Of a stretch of DNA of 64,000 nucleotides, positions 1-7,501 are shown piece after piece. The stretch's first letter is position 1. Each line of letters begins with the position of its first letter. The notes under the pieces are model-generated. The model was not told the DNA's origin. It did not search any database and saw only the letters and a program-made list of their open reading frames with translations. The stretch comes from JAZDGX01 sp964482205. Its GTDB lineage: Bacteria > Eisenbacteria > RBG-16-71-46 > CAIMUX01 > WJJG01. The position numbers and the translations under genes are program-made. The stretch covers positions 124,001-188,000 of the forward strand of contig CAYZWI010000001.1 of the NCBI GenBank assembly GCA_964482205.1. Direction: 5' to 3'.

Positions 1-1
1 G

Positions 2-1309
2 CTCGTGACCGGAACCTGTCTCGCCGATTTCGGCAATCCCGTCGTGTGCGTCGACACCGACGCGGAGAAGATCGAGCAGCTTTCCCGAGGCCAGATCCCT
101 TTCTACGAATTCAGCCTCCAGGAATTGGTCGACCGGAACCTGCGTGAGAAACGCCTTTCCTTCTCGACCGATGTCGCCCAGGCGATTCGGGGCGCCAAGG
201 TGATCTTCATCGCGGTGGGCACGCCTTCGAACGCGCGCGGCGAAGCGGATTTGAGCCAGGTCTTCCAGGTCGCCCGCACGATCGCGGAGAATCTGGGCAG
301 CCACAAGCTGGTCGTGCAGAAGAGCACCGTGCCGGTGGGCACGGGAGCGAAGATCAAGGCGATCATCGAGAAGCACCGGCTGGACAAGATCGACTTCGAC
401 GTCGCCTCGAATCCGGAATTCCTGCGCGAAGGCTCCGCGGTCGAAGACTTCATGCGCCCCGACCGCGTCGTCATCGGCACCTGGAACCGCCGCGCGGAAA
501 CGCTCCTCTCCGAGATCTATCGCCCGCTCTTCCTCAACGAGACGCCGATGGTGAAGACGAGCGTCGAGACGGCGGAGCTCATCAAGTACGCGGCCAACGC
601 CTTCCTGGCCACGAAGATTTCCTACATCAACGAGATGTCGCTGCTGTGCGAGAAGGTGGGGGCCGACATCAAGGTGATCGCGCGCGGCATCGGCCTCGAC
701 CGGCGCATCGGGCCGAAGTTCCTGCACGCGGGGCCCGGGTACGGCGGTTCCTGTTTTCCCAAGGATACGCGCGCGCTGGCGAGCTTCTCGCGCGCGGCGG
801 GCTTCCGCTTCTCGATCGTCGAGGCGACGATCGCGGCCAACAAGCGCCAGCGCCAGGAGCTCATCGGCCGCGCAGTCGCGATGCTCGGCGAGACGGAAGG
901 CAAGGAGGCGGCGGTGCTCGGCCTTTCGTTCAAGCCGCAGACCGACGACTTGCGCGAGAGCTTTTCGCTCGAGCTCATCCCGGCGCTTCAGCGCAGCGGA
1001 GCGAAGGTGCGGGCCTTCGATCCGGTCGCGATGGATGCGGCCGCGCGCCTGCTGAAGAATGTGACCTTCTGCGCCGACGCCTACCGGGCGGCCGCGGGGG
1101 CGGACCTGCTGGTTCTCGCGACGGAGTGGAACGAATTTCGCATGCTCGATCTGCGCAAGCTGCGCCGCTTGATGCGCACTCCGAACCTCGTCGACTGCCG
1201 GAACATCTACGATCCGGAACGCATGGACGAGCTCGGCTTCCGTTACGCCGGCATCGGCCGGGGGATCCACCTGTTGCGCCAGGGCGCCCGCAAGGAGAAG
1301 AAGCCATGA
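2..1309 (+). CDS. ugd: UDP-glucose/GDP-mannose dehydrogenase family protein, 5' end outside window
   Basis: Nucleotide-sugar dehydrogenase that oxidises a UDP-sugar (most likely UDP-glucose) at C6 with two NAD+ to give the uronic acid used in envelope polysaccharide. The frame is already open at base 2, and the first residues (LVTGTCLADFGN) match the first helix of the N-terminal Rossmann fold. About ten residues and the true start therefore lie upstream of the window. Visible family motifs are FIAVGTPS, NPEFLREGSA and GPGYGGSCFPKD, whose catalytic Cys codon is at 752-754. The C-terminal UDP-binding domain is complete. The stop overlaps the next start as ATGA, indicating an operon with the sugar genes that follow. 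Membership of the family is clear. UDP-glucose rather than another sugar is inferred from context. Confidence 0.92.
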   Translation, partial: LVTGTCLADFGNPVVCVDTDAEKIEQLSRGQIPFYEFSLQELVDRNLREKRLSFSTDVAQAIRGAKVIFIAVGTPSNARGEADLSQVFQVARTIAENLGSHKLVVQKSTVPVGTGAKIKAIIEKHRLDKIDFDVASNPEFLREGSAVEDFMRPDRVVIGTWNRRAETLLSEIYRPLFLNETPMVKTSVETAELIKYAANAFLATKISYINEMSLLCEKVGADIKVIARGIGLDRRIGPKFLHAGPGYGGSCFPKDTRALASFSRAAGFRFSIVEATIAANKRQRQELIGRAVAMLGETEGKEAAVLGLSFKPQTDDLRESFSLELIPALQRSGAKVRAFDPVAMDAAARLLKNVTFCADAYRAAAGADLLVLATEWNEFRMLDLRKLRRLMRTPNLVDCRNIYDPERMDELGFRYAGIGRGIHLLRQGARKEKKP

Positions 1310-1761
1310 TCGAAGGCGTGGCGGTGAAGGCTTTGCGCCTGATTCCCGACGAGCGCGGGTACCTGATGGAGATCCTGCGCAACGACGACGCGTTCTTCGA
1401 GAAGTTCGGCCAGGCGTATCTCAGCGTGGCCTATCCCGGAGTCGTGAAGGGCTGGCACTATCACCAGCGACAGACCGATCACATGACGGTGGTGAGCGGG
1501 ATGGCGAAGATCGTGCTCTACGACAGGCGCGCCGGCTCGGCCACGCACGGGGAGGTGATGGAGCTCTTCGTCGGCGAGCGCAACCCCGCGCTCGTGCGCA
1601 TTCCTCCCGGCGTCTGCCATGGCATGAAGGCGATCGGCACCGCGCCCGCGTTCATGATCAACATTCCCGATCGCGTCTACGAGTACGAGCATCCCGACGA
1701 ATACCGCCTGCCTCCGCACGGATCGGAGATTCCGTACGACTGGAGCCGCAAGGATGGATAG
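1306..1761 (+). CDS. rfbC: dTDP-4-dehydrorhamnose 3,5-epimerase family protein (RmlC-like cupin)
   Basis: A 151-residue RmlC-type cupin, expected to epimerise a dTDP-4-keto-6-deoxyhexose made by the 4,6-dehydratase encoded next. The catalytic His region reads VVKGWHYHQRQTDH, followed by the cupin strands VVSGMAKIVLYD and RIPPGVCHGMKA and the terminal YEYEHPDEYRLPP segment typical of the family. It is shorter than classical RmlC (about 180 residues), as in the compact epimerase-related subgroup, so C3/C5 specificity is uncertain. The ATG overlaps the ugd stop by 4 bp, and the 3' end overlaps the dehydratase start by 8 bp. This is tight translational coupling in one polysaccharide operon. Confidence 0.85.
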   Translation: MIEGVAVKALRLIPDERGYLMEILRNDDAFFEKFGQAYLSVAYPGVVKGWHYHQRQTDHMTVVSGMAKIVLYDRRAGSATHGEVMELFVGERNPALVRIPPGVCHGMKAIGTAPAFMINIPDRVYEYEHPDEYRLPPHGSEIPYDWSRKDG

Positions 1762-2818
1762 AGAGGCGCGCATTGCGACCGGCCGGTATCTCGTGACCGG
1801 AGGGGCGGGCTTCATCGGCAGCGCCTTCGTGCGCCACTTGCGCCGGGCCCATCCCCAGGCGCGCGTCACCGTGCTCGACAAGCTGACCTACGCCGGCAAT
1901 CCCGCCAACCTCGCCGGCTGCGAGGGGACCCCCGGATACGAATTCGTGCGCGGCGACATCGCCGACCGGGCGCTCGTCGCCGAGATCATCGCCCGCGGAT
2001 ACGACTGGGTGCTGAATTTCGCGGCCGAGACGCATGTCGATCGTTCGATCGGCGATCCGGGCAGCTTCGTGCAGACCGATGTCTACGGGGTCTACGCGCT
2101 GCTCGAGGCGGTGCGCCAGGCGGGCGTCTCGCGCTTCGTGCAGGTTTCGACCGACGAGGTCTACGGGGAAGTGCTGGGCGAGCCCGTGGACGAAGCGGCG
2201 CCGCTTCTGCCGCGCAATCCCTACGCGGCCAGCAAGGCGGGCGGCGACCGCCTCGCGTACGCCTATCACGCGACCTACGGGCTGCCGGTGATCGTCACGC
2301 GCTGCTGCAACAACTACGGGCCGCACCAATATCCCGAGAAGCTGATCCCGCTCTTCGTGACCAATGCGATGGAGGACCGTCCTCTGCCGGTGTACGGAAG
2401 CGGAAAGAACCGGCGCGATTGGATCCATGTGCAGGACCATGTCGAGGCGCTGTTCGCGTTGCTCGCAGCCGAGGACATCGAAGGGGAAGTCTTCAACATC
2501 GGCGCGACCGAAGAACGCGATGTCCTCTCGATTGCGGCCGAAATCCTGAAGGCGCTCGGCAAGCCCGAGGAACTCGTCTCGCATGTGGTCGACCGCCCCG
2601 GCCACGACCGGCGCTACGCGGTGGACTGGTCGAAGCTGGCGGCCCGAACCGGCTGGCGCCCGAGGATCCCATTCGACGAAGGGATCGCTTCCACGGTCCG
2701 CTGGTATCGGGAGCACGAGGGCTGGTGGCGGCCGCTCAAATCCGGCGAATTCTGGGAATTCTACCGGCGCAACTACAGGTTCCTTGACGGGCGCTCAGAA
2801 GAGCGGGAAATTCGTTGA
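1754..2818 (+). CDS. rfbB: dTDP-glucose 4,6-dehydratase
   Basis: Extended short-chain dehydrogenase (354 residues) converting dTDP-glucose to dTDP-4-keto-6-deoxyglucose, the branch point to rhamnose and other 6-deoxy sugars. The sequence shows the NAD-binding TGGAGFIGSAFVRH motif near the N-terminus, the family-specific LDKLTYAGNPANL, the catalytic segment VQVSTDEVYG, the YxxxK pair in YAASKAGGDR, and RCCNNYGPHQYPEKLIP. These are hallmarks of RmlB rather than of GalE. It starts 8 bp inside rfbC. The thymidylyltransferase (rmlA) and reductase (rmlD) of the full rhamnose pathway are not in this window and may lie upstream. Confidence 0.93.
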   Translation: MDREARIATGRYLVTGGAGFIGSAFVRHLRRAHPQARVTVLDKLTYAGNPANLAGCEGTPGYEFVRGDIADRALVAEIIARGYDWVLNFAAETHVDRSIGDPGSFVQTDVYGVYALLEAVRQAGVSRFVQVSTDEVYGEVLGEPVDEAAPLLPRNPYAASKAGGDRLAYAYHATYGLPVIVTRCCNNYGPHQYPEKLIPLFVTNAMEDRPLPVYGSGKNRRDWIHVQDHVEALFALLAAEDIEGEVFNIGATEERDVLSIAAEILKALGKPEELVSHVVDRPGHDRRYAVDWSKLAARTGWRPRIPFDEGIASTVRWYREHEGWWRPLKSGEFWEFYRRNYRFLDGRSEEREIR

Positions 2819-2965
2819 GCCACGGAGTCCATCAGAGGGAAGCGAGGATTCGGGAAGCGCCGGCGCAGCGGAAGGCCGGAATGCGAGGCGCGCGGGCTTG
2901 ATCGCGCGGACGGCGCAAGCGGGCGGCCCGCGATCGCCAAACGCCATACGATGGGGAGCGAGTCG

Positions 2966-3982
2966 ATGAGAGTCGTGGTCACGGGGGGCGCCGGGTTCAT
3001 CGGCTCCCATCTGGTCGAGGCCCTGCTCGCCCGTGGCGACACCGTCACGGTGATCGACAACCTCTCGTCGGGACGGCACGGGAACCTCTCCGCGGTCCGC
3101 GACCATCCGGGGCTGACCTTCCTCCAGGCCGATGTCCGCGACAGCCGCGCGCTCGGCCAGGCTTTCGACGGCGCGGAGGCGGCCTTTCACCTCGCCGCGC
3201 ATGTCGGCGTGCGGCGCATCCTGCGCCATTCGGTGGCGAGCCTCCTCAACAATGTGCAGGGAACGGTCACGGTTCTCGATCAGGCGGCCCGCTCGCGCAC
3301 CCGGCTGCTGCTCTTCTCGAGCTCGGAGGTGTACGGAAAGGGCCGCGGCGAGCTGCTCGATGAGCGCGACGACCTTGCGATCGGCGCGCCCAGCGTAGTG
3401 CGCTGGTCCTACGCGGTCGGCAAGGCGGTGGACGAGGCGCTCGCCCTCGCGTACCACGCCGAGCAGGGCCTGCCGGTCACCGTGCTGCGCTGCTTCAACA
3501 CCTGCGGCCCGCGCCAGACGGACCGCTACGGCATGGTGCTGCCGACTTTCATTCGCCAGGCCCTCGCGGGGGCGCCCCTGACGGTGCACGGCGACGGCCG
3601 CCAGACGCGCTGCTTCTCCTATGTCGGCGATGTCGTGCGGGGCGCGCTCATGCTGCACGATTCTCCCTCCACGCTGGGGGAGATCTTCAATGTCGGGAAC
3701 GACGAGGAAGTCTCGATTCTCGATCTCGCGCGCAGAACGGTCGAGTTGACCAGGAGCCGCTCGCGAATTCAGGTCGTCCCGTACGAGCATGTCTTCGGCG
3801 CGACCTTCGAAGACATCCGCCGTCGCGTTCCCTCGCTCGGCAAGATCCGCGCCTTCGTGGGCTACGAGCCGCGCATCGGCCTGGACGAGCTCTTGCGCAT
3901 CACGATCGCGAGCCTGCGCTCGGGGGGCGCCGCCCGCCCCGCCACGGGCGCCTCCACACCTGCGCGGGGCGCGCAGGCCTGA
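2966..3982 (+). CDS. NAD-dependent epimerase/dehydratase of the extended SDR family
   Basis: Nucleotide-sugar epimerase/dehydratase (338 residues from the ATG at 2966). It has the Rossmann signature VVTGGAGFIGSH at the N-terminus, the catalytic LFSSSEVYGKG, and YxxxK as YAVGK. The sugar-binding half carries RCFNTCGPRQTDRYG and HGDGRQTRCFSYVGD, seen in UDP-glucose 4-epimerase-like and UDP-glucuronate decarboxylase-like enzymes. With ugd at the head of the cluster, a UDP-glucuronate-derived substrate is plausible but not proven. The start at 2966 is preferred over the ATG at 2951 because GGGGAGCGAG lies just upstream of it and the protein then begins directly with the nucleotide-binding strand. 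It follows rfbB after 147 bp in which I see no clear feature. Confidence 0.85.
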   Translation: MRVVVTGGAGFIGSHLVEALLARGDTVTVIDNLSSGRHGNLSAVRDHPGLTFLQADVRDSRALGQAFDGAEAAFHLAAHVGVRRILRHSVASLLNNVQGTVTVLDQAARSRTRLLLFSSSEVYGKGRGELLDERDDLAIGAPSVVRWSYAVGKAVDEALALAYHAEQGLPVTVLRCFNTCGPRQTDRYGMVLPTFIRQALAGAPLTVHGDGRQTRCFSYVGDVVRGALMLHDSPSTLGEIFNVGNDEEVSILDLARRTVELTRSRSRIQVVPYEHVFGATFEDIRRRVPSLGKIRAFVGYEPRIGLDELLRITIASLRSGGAARPATGASTPARGAQA

Positions 3983-3998
3983 TGCCGTCGAGGCATGG

Positions 3999-5117
3999 AT
4001 GAGCCTCTGGAGCCTCTGGTCGCTTCTGCCCCTCCTGACCGCCTTCTTCTCCGCGCTGCTCGTCGCACCCGCTTTCATCGCTCTCGCACGCATGCGGGGG
4101 TGGACCTCCCGGCGCGACGCGGGCCGCGCGGGCCCGGGCGGGGTCGCGATCTCCGGCGGGCTCGTCCTGGCGGTCGCGATCGCCGCCGGCGGCGGCGTCG
4201 CGGCGGCGCTGGATGCCGGCGGTTTTCTCGCGATGGTGCCGATTCCCATCCGTGAGGCGGCGCGACCCGTTGATCTTGCGCCCGCCCATCTCTGGAAACT
4301 CGGCTCGCTCCTGCTTCTCATCGCCGGATTCGGGGCGATCGGCTGGTGGGACGATCGCAAGCCGCGCTCTCCCGCCGTGCGCCTGATCGCTGAGGGATGC
4401 GTCGCGTTGCTGGTGTCCGGGTTGATCACCAGCCGGGCGGGATCGCTCGTCTCCAGTCATGCGGGTTCGCTCCTCTCCAGCCAGGCGCTCGCGCTCGTCT
4501 TTCCTGCCGGCGCCATCGTCGCGGGGGCGAATGCCTTCAACCTGGCGGACAATGCCGACGGCCTGGCTGCCGGCGCGGGCGCGCTCACCTTTGCCGCCCT
4601 CGCTTTGGCGGGAGTCTTCCTGGCACCGCTCTTTGCCCTCGTCGCCGCCGCCCTGGCCGGGTTCTGGTTCTGGAACCGCCCGCCCGCCCGGATCTACCTG
4701 GGCGATCACGGGGCCTTGCCCTTGGGAGGATTGATGGGGCTGGGGCTGTGGTTCCTCGTCGGCTGGATGTGGCGCTTGAGGGCGGCGGACTCCATCAGCC
4801 CGGCGATCTGCGTGGCTCTTTGTGCGGTGCTCTGCGGCGGTTACCTCCTCTTGGACCCATGCTGGACCGTGGCGCGGCGGATCGTTCGAGGGAGAGCCCC
4901 CTGGGTGGGCGGAACCGACCATCCTTCGCACGATTGGGCGGCGGCTTTCGGGGCATGGCCTCCCGCGCTGTCTCTGCTGCTCGCGTGGCATGGTCTGTCG
5001 GCCGCGGCCGCTCTGGCGGTCGTCCACGAGCTTGCCCCCGCCTGGCTTGCGCCCGCGGCGGCTGTCGGGTGGTCGGCGATTCTGGCCGGGGGAGCGCTTT
5101 GCGGGCGCCCGCGTTGA
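3999..5117 (+). CDS. WecA/MraY-like polyprenyl-phosphate sugar-1-phosphate transferase (glycosyltransferase 4 family)
   Basis: Polytopic membrane enzyme (372 residues, about ten hydrophobic segments) of the MraY/WecA superfamily. Family members move a sugar-1-phosphate from a UDP-sugar to undecaprenyl phosphate at the cytoplasmic face of the inner membrane. Diagnostic loops are visible: NAFNLADNADGLAAG (the Mg/UDP-binding NxxN...DG motif), YLGDHGALPLGG (like GDxGS in MraY) and a C-terminal GGTDHPSHDWAAAF segment. The start at 3999 (MSLWSLWS) directly precedes the first membrane helix and lies 16 bp after the previous stop. Its position after the nucleotide-sugar genes supports initiation of O-antigen or capsule subunits. 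It is not MraY itself, because the surrounding genes are not for peptidoglycan. Confidence 0.82.
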   Translation: MSLWSLWSLLPLLTAFFSALLVAPAFIALARMRGWTSRRDAGRAGPGGVAISGGLVLAVAIAAGGGVAAALDAGGFLAMVPIPIREAARPVDLAPAHLWKLGSLLLLIAGFGAIGWWDDRKPRSPAVRLIAEGCVALLVSGLITSRAGSLVSSHAGSLLSSQALALVFPAGAIVAGANAFNLADNADGLAAGAGALTFAALALAGVFLAPLFALVAAALAGFWFWNRPPARIYLGDHGALPLGGLMGLGLWFLVGWMWRLRAADSISPAICVALCAVLCGGYLLLDPCWTVARRIVRGRAPWVGGTDHPSHDWAAAFGAWPPALSLLLAWHGLSAAAALAVVHELAPAWLAPAAAVGWSAILAGGALCGRPR

Positions 5118-5142
5118 CCCCTCCAACGGCGTGTGCTAGGTT
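5114..5142 (+). promoter_or_regulatory. Putative sigma70-type promoter for the hemC-like/serS/por operon
   Basis: TTGACC (5114-5119), a 17-bp spacer, then TAGGTT (5137-5142) preceded by TG in the extended -10 position. The -35 matches the sigma70 consensus at 5 of 6 positions. It overlaps the stop codon of the preceding transferase gene and leaves a leader of roughly 95 nt before the start at 5247. The same arrangement recurs before selC and, more loosely, before the tRNA-Phe gene. I see no known riboswitch in the leader. Confidence 0.5.
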
Positions 5143-5246
5143 GGCAACTTCAGGATACGCTTGCGATTGGGTGCGCCCAGTCGATCGAGCGCCTCGCTGC
5201 CGGGGCGGCCGAGCGTGGAACGGGGACGGAGACGGTGGAGGGCAAA

Positions 5247-6188
5247 ATGCAGAACATCCGAGCCGGCGTGCTGGATGTCGAGTCCGGCCACCTGCACGCC
5301 GCCTGGCTGGAGGCCCGCCTGCGCGAGCGCTGGCCGGATATCCAGGTGGAGATCAAGTGGTTTCCCGCCCGCCCGCGCCGCAAGGGAAAGGGCTCGACGG
5401 GCAGGGAGATTCCGATCCGCGAGTTCTTTTCCGAGCCGATCTATCATGCCCTCCTGCGCGATGAAATCGACGTCGGCTTGCATCGCATGAAAGACCTCCC
5501 CGCGCCGTTGCCTCCCCGCACGCGCCTCGTGGCCATCACGGAGAGAAAGACGCCGCTCGATGTTCTAGTCACCAAGGGCGGATCGATCCTGGACGAGCTT
5601 CCCGAGGGAGCGAGAATCGGCGTCAGCAGCCGGCGGCGCGAAGCGCAGCTCAACCGCTATCGATCCGACCTCAAGGTCGAGTTCGTCGTCGGAAGCTTGT
5701 CGGAGCGCATCCGCATGGTGGAGGAGGGCAGGCTGCAGGGCATCGTCGTCGCTGCGGCGGGAATCGAATGGCGCGGGTGGCAGGATCGCGTCGCTGAAGT
5801 GTTCACCGCGCATGTCTGCTTGCCGGCGGTCGGACAGGCCGCGCTCGGGATTCTGGCGTGCGAGGGCGAGAAAACGAAGCTCGCGGAGCCGCTGCGCTTC
5901 CTCGACGATCCGCTGGCCCGCACGGAGATCGAGGCGGAGCGGGCCTGCTACGAGGCGTTGGGGGCCTGGGAAGGCTCTCCGGTGGGAGGGCTCGCCCGGG
6001 TGAAAGGCGATATCCTGCGCATCGACGGGTGCGTCTGTTCCCTGGATGGAAGCGAGATCCTGCGCGACTGGGCCGAAGGATTCCCTGAGGACCCATTGCG
6101 CACGGGGGAGCGTCTGGCGAAGAAGCTCCTCGATCAAGGCGCGGGGGAAATGCTCCTGCGCGCGCGCGAACAGGCCGGCATCGCATGA
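5247..6188 (+). CDS. Divergent hydroxymethylbilane synthase (HemC)-like protein lacking the cofactor cysteine
   Basis: The 313-residue length and several landmarks match porphobilinogen deaminase. These are GLHRMKDLP (with the catalytic-type Asp at D83), VSSRRREAQL, CLPAVGQAALGI and a C-terminal domain with LDGSEILRD. Key residues are missing. The turn that normally reads GGCQxPIG and binds the dipyrromethane cofactor through Cys reads GAWEGSPVG here, placing Glu242 where Cys is expected. The N-terminal RxSxLA substrate-binding segment is replaced by LDVESGHL, and the LRGN loop by VVGSLSE. It may be a paralogue with another role or a highly diverged enzyme. The start at 5247 is supported by GGTGGAGG just upstream. 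No other haem biosynthesis gene is adjacent; serS follows after 25 bp. Confidence 0.75.
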   Translation: MQNIRAGVLDVESGHLHAAWLEARLRERWPDIQVEIKWFPARPRRKGKGSTGREIPIREFFSEPIYHALLRDEIDVGLHRMKDLPAPLPPRTRLVAITERKTPLDVLVTKGGSILDELPEGARIGVSSRRREAQLNRYRSDLKVEFVVGSLSERIRMVEEGRLQGIVVAAAGIEWRGWQDRVAEVFTAHVCLPAVGQAALGILACEGEKTKLAEPLRFLDDPLARTEIEAERACYEALGAWEGSPVGGLARVKGDILRIDGCVCSLDGSEILRDWAEGFPEDPLRTGERLAKKLLDQGAGEMLLRAREQAGIA

Positions 6189-6213
6189 GCCGCACGGAGA
6201 CGCGAAACTTCTC

Positions 6214-7488
6214 ATGTACGATTTGAAATTCGTGCGAGAACACGAAGAGGAAATCCGGCGGGCCATCGCGGAGAAGGGCGAGTCGGCCGATCTCGAAGGC
6301 ATTCTCGAGCGGGACCGGCGGCGGCGCGAATGGCTGGTGGAAGTCGAGAAGCTGAAGGCGGAACGAAACCGGGTTTCGCAGGAGATCGGACGGGCGAAAG
6401 CGTCCGGCGCGGATGTGAGCGCTCCGATCGAGAACATGCGCGCGGTCGGAGAGCGCATCCAGGCGCTCGACGCGCAGGTGCGCGCGATCGAAGAGGAGAT
6501 CGAGGGGCTGGTCGCGTGGCTGCCCAATCTTCCGCATGCCTCGGTGCCGAGGGGCGATGAGTCGGCGAACCGGGTCGTGCGCACCTGGGGAGAGCCGCGC
6601 CGCGAGGAAGGGCTGCGCGATCACCTCGAGATCGGGGCGCAGCTCGGGATCCTCGACATCGTCTCGGCCGCGGAGCTGAGCGGCACCGGATTCGCCGCCT
6701 TCCTGGGCATGGGAGCGCGTCTCGAGCGCGCGCTGATCAACTTCATGCTCGACCGCCACGCCGCAGCGGGGTACTGCGAGATGCGCGTGCCCTACGCGAC
6801 CCGCGGGACCGCGCTCTTCGGATGCGGGCAGTTGCCGAAGCTGGCCGAGGACATGTACGCGCTGGCGGGCGAGGACCTCTACCTCATCCCGACGGGCGAA
6901 GTGCCCTTGACCAACTACCTGCGCGGCGCGTCGCTGCGCGAAGCGGACCTTCCCGTGCGCTTCGTCGCCTACACGCCCTGTTTCCGCAAAGAGGCGGGGG
7001 CCCACGGGAAGCAGACCCATGGGCTCATCCGGCTGCATCAGTTCGACAAGGTCGAGCTGGTGAAGCTCGTGCATCCCGAGCGTTCGTACGAGGAGCTCGA
7101 ATTGCTCACCCAGGATGCGGAAGGCGTCTTGCAGGCGCTCGGACTGCCGTACCGCGTGCTTCTGCTCGCCTCGGGCGATCTCAGCTTCGCGGCGGCCAAG
7201 TGCTACGATCTCGAGCTCTGGGCGCCGGGCGAGGGCCGCTGGCTGGAAGTCTCCTCGTGCAGCAACTTCGAAGACTTCCAGGCGCGGCGGATCGGTTTGC
7301 GGTATCGTGACGGACAAGGGCGCCTGCGTCATGTGCACACCCTGAATGGATCGGGAGTCGCGCTGCCGCGGCTCACCGTCGCGTTGCTGGAGCACTATCA
7401 GCGCGCCGACGGAGGAGTGGATGTTCCCGAAGCGCTGCGCGAGTACCTGCAAGGGCGCGCGACGCTGATGCCCGGGCCGGGCGTGTGA
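6214..7488 (+). CDS. serS: Seryl-tRNA synthetase
   Basis: Class II aminoacyl-tRNA synthetase (424 residues) charging tRNA-Ser. In an organism with selenocysteine it also charges tRNA-Sec with serine, the first step of Sec synthesis. The N-terminal 100 residues form the antiparallel coiled-coil arm (rich in E, K and R, with LVEVEKLKAERNRVSQEIG). Motif 2 is FRKEAGAHGKQTHGLIRLHQ, and the motif 3 region contains GDLSFAAAKCYDLELW and SSCSNFEDFQARR, all typical of bacterial SerRS. It begins 25 bp after the HemC-like gene and is followed after 13 bp by the sensor kinase, so all are probably co-transcribed. This matters here because a tRNA-Sec gene is present in the window at 52866. Confidence 0.96.
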   Translation: MYDLKFVREHEEEIRRAIAEKGESADLEGILERDRRRREWLVEVEKLKAERNRVSQEIGRAKASGADVSAPIENMRAVGERIQALDAQVRAIEEEIEGLVAWLPNLPHASVPRGDESANRVVRTWGEPRREEGLRDHLEIGAQLGILDIVSAAELSGTGFAAFLGMGARLERALINFMLDRHAAAGYCEMRVPYATRGTALFGCGQLPKLAEDMYALAGEDLYLIPTGEVPLTNYLRGASLREADLPVRFVAYTPCFRKEAGAHGKQTHGLIRLHQFDKVELVKLVHPERSYEELELLTQDAEGVLQALGLPYRVLLLASGDLSFAAAKCYDLELWAPGEGRWLEVSSCSNFEDFQARRIGLRYRDGQGRLRHVHTLNGSGVALPRLTVALLEHYQRADGGVDVPEALREYLQGRATLMPGPGV

Positions 7489-7501
7489 GGAAGAGGAGCG
7501 C

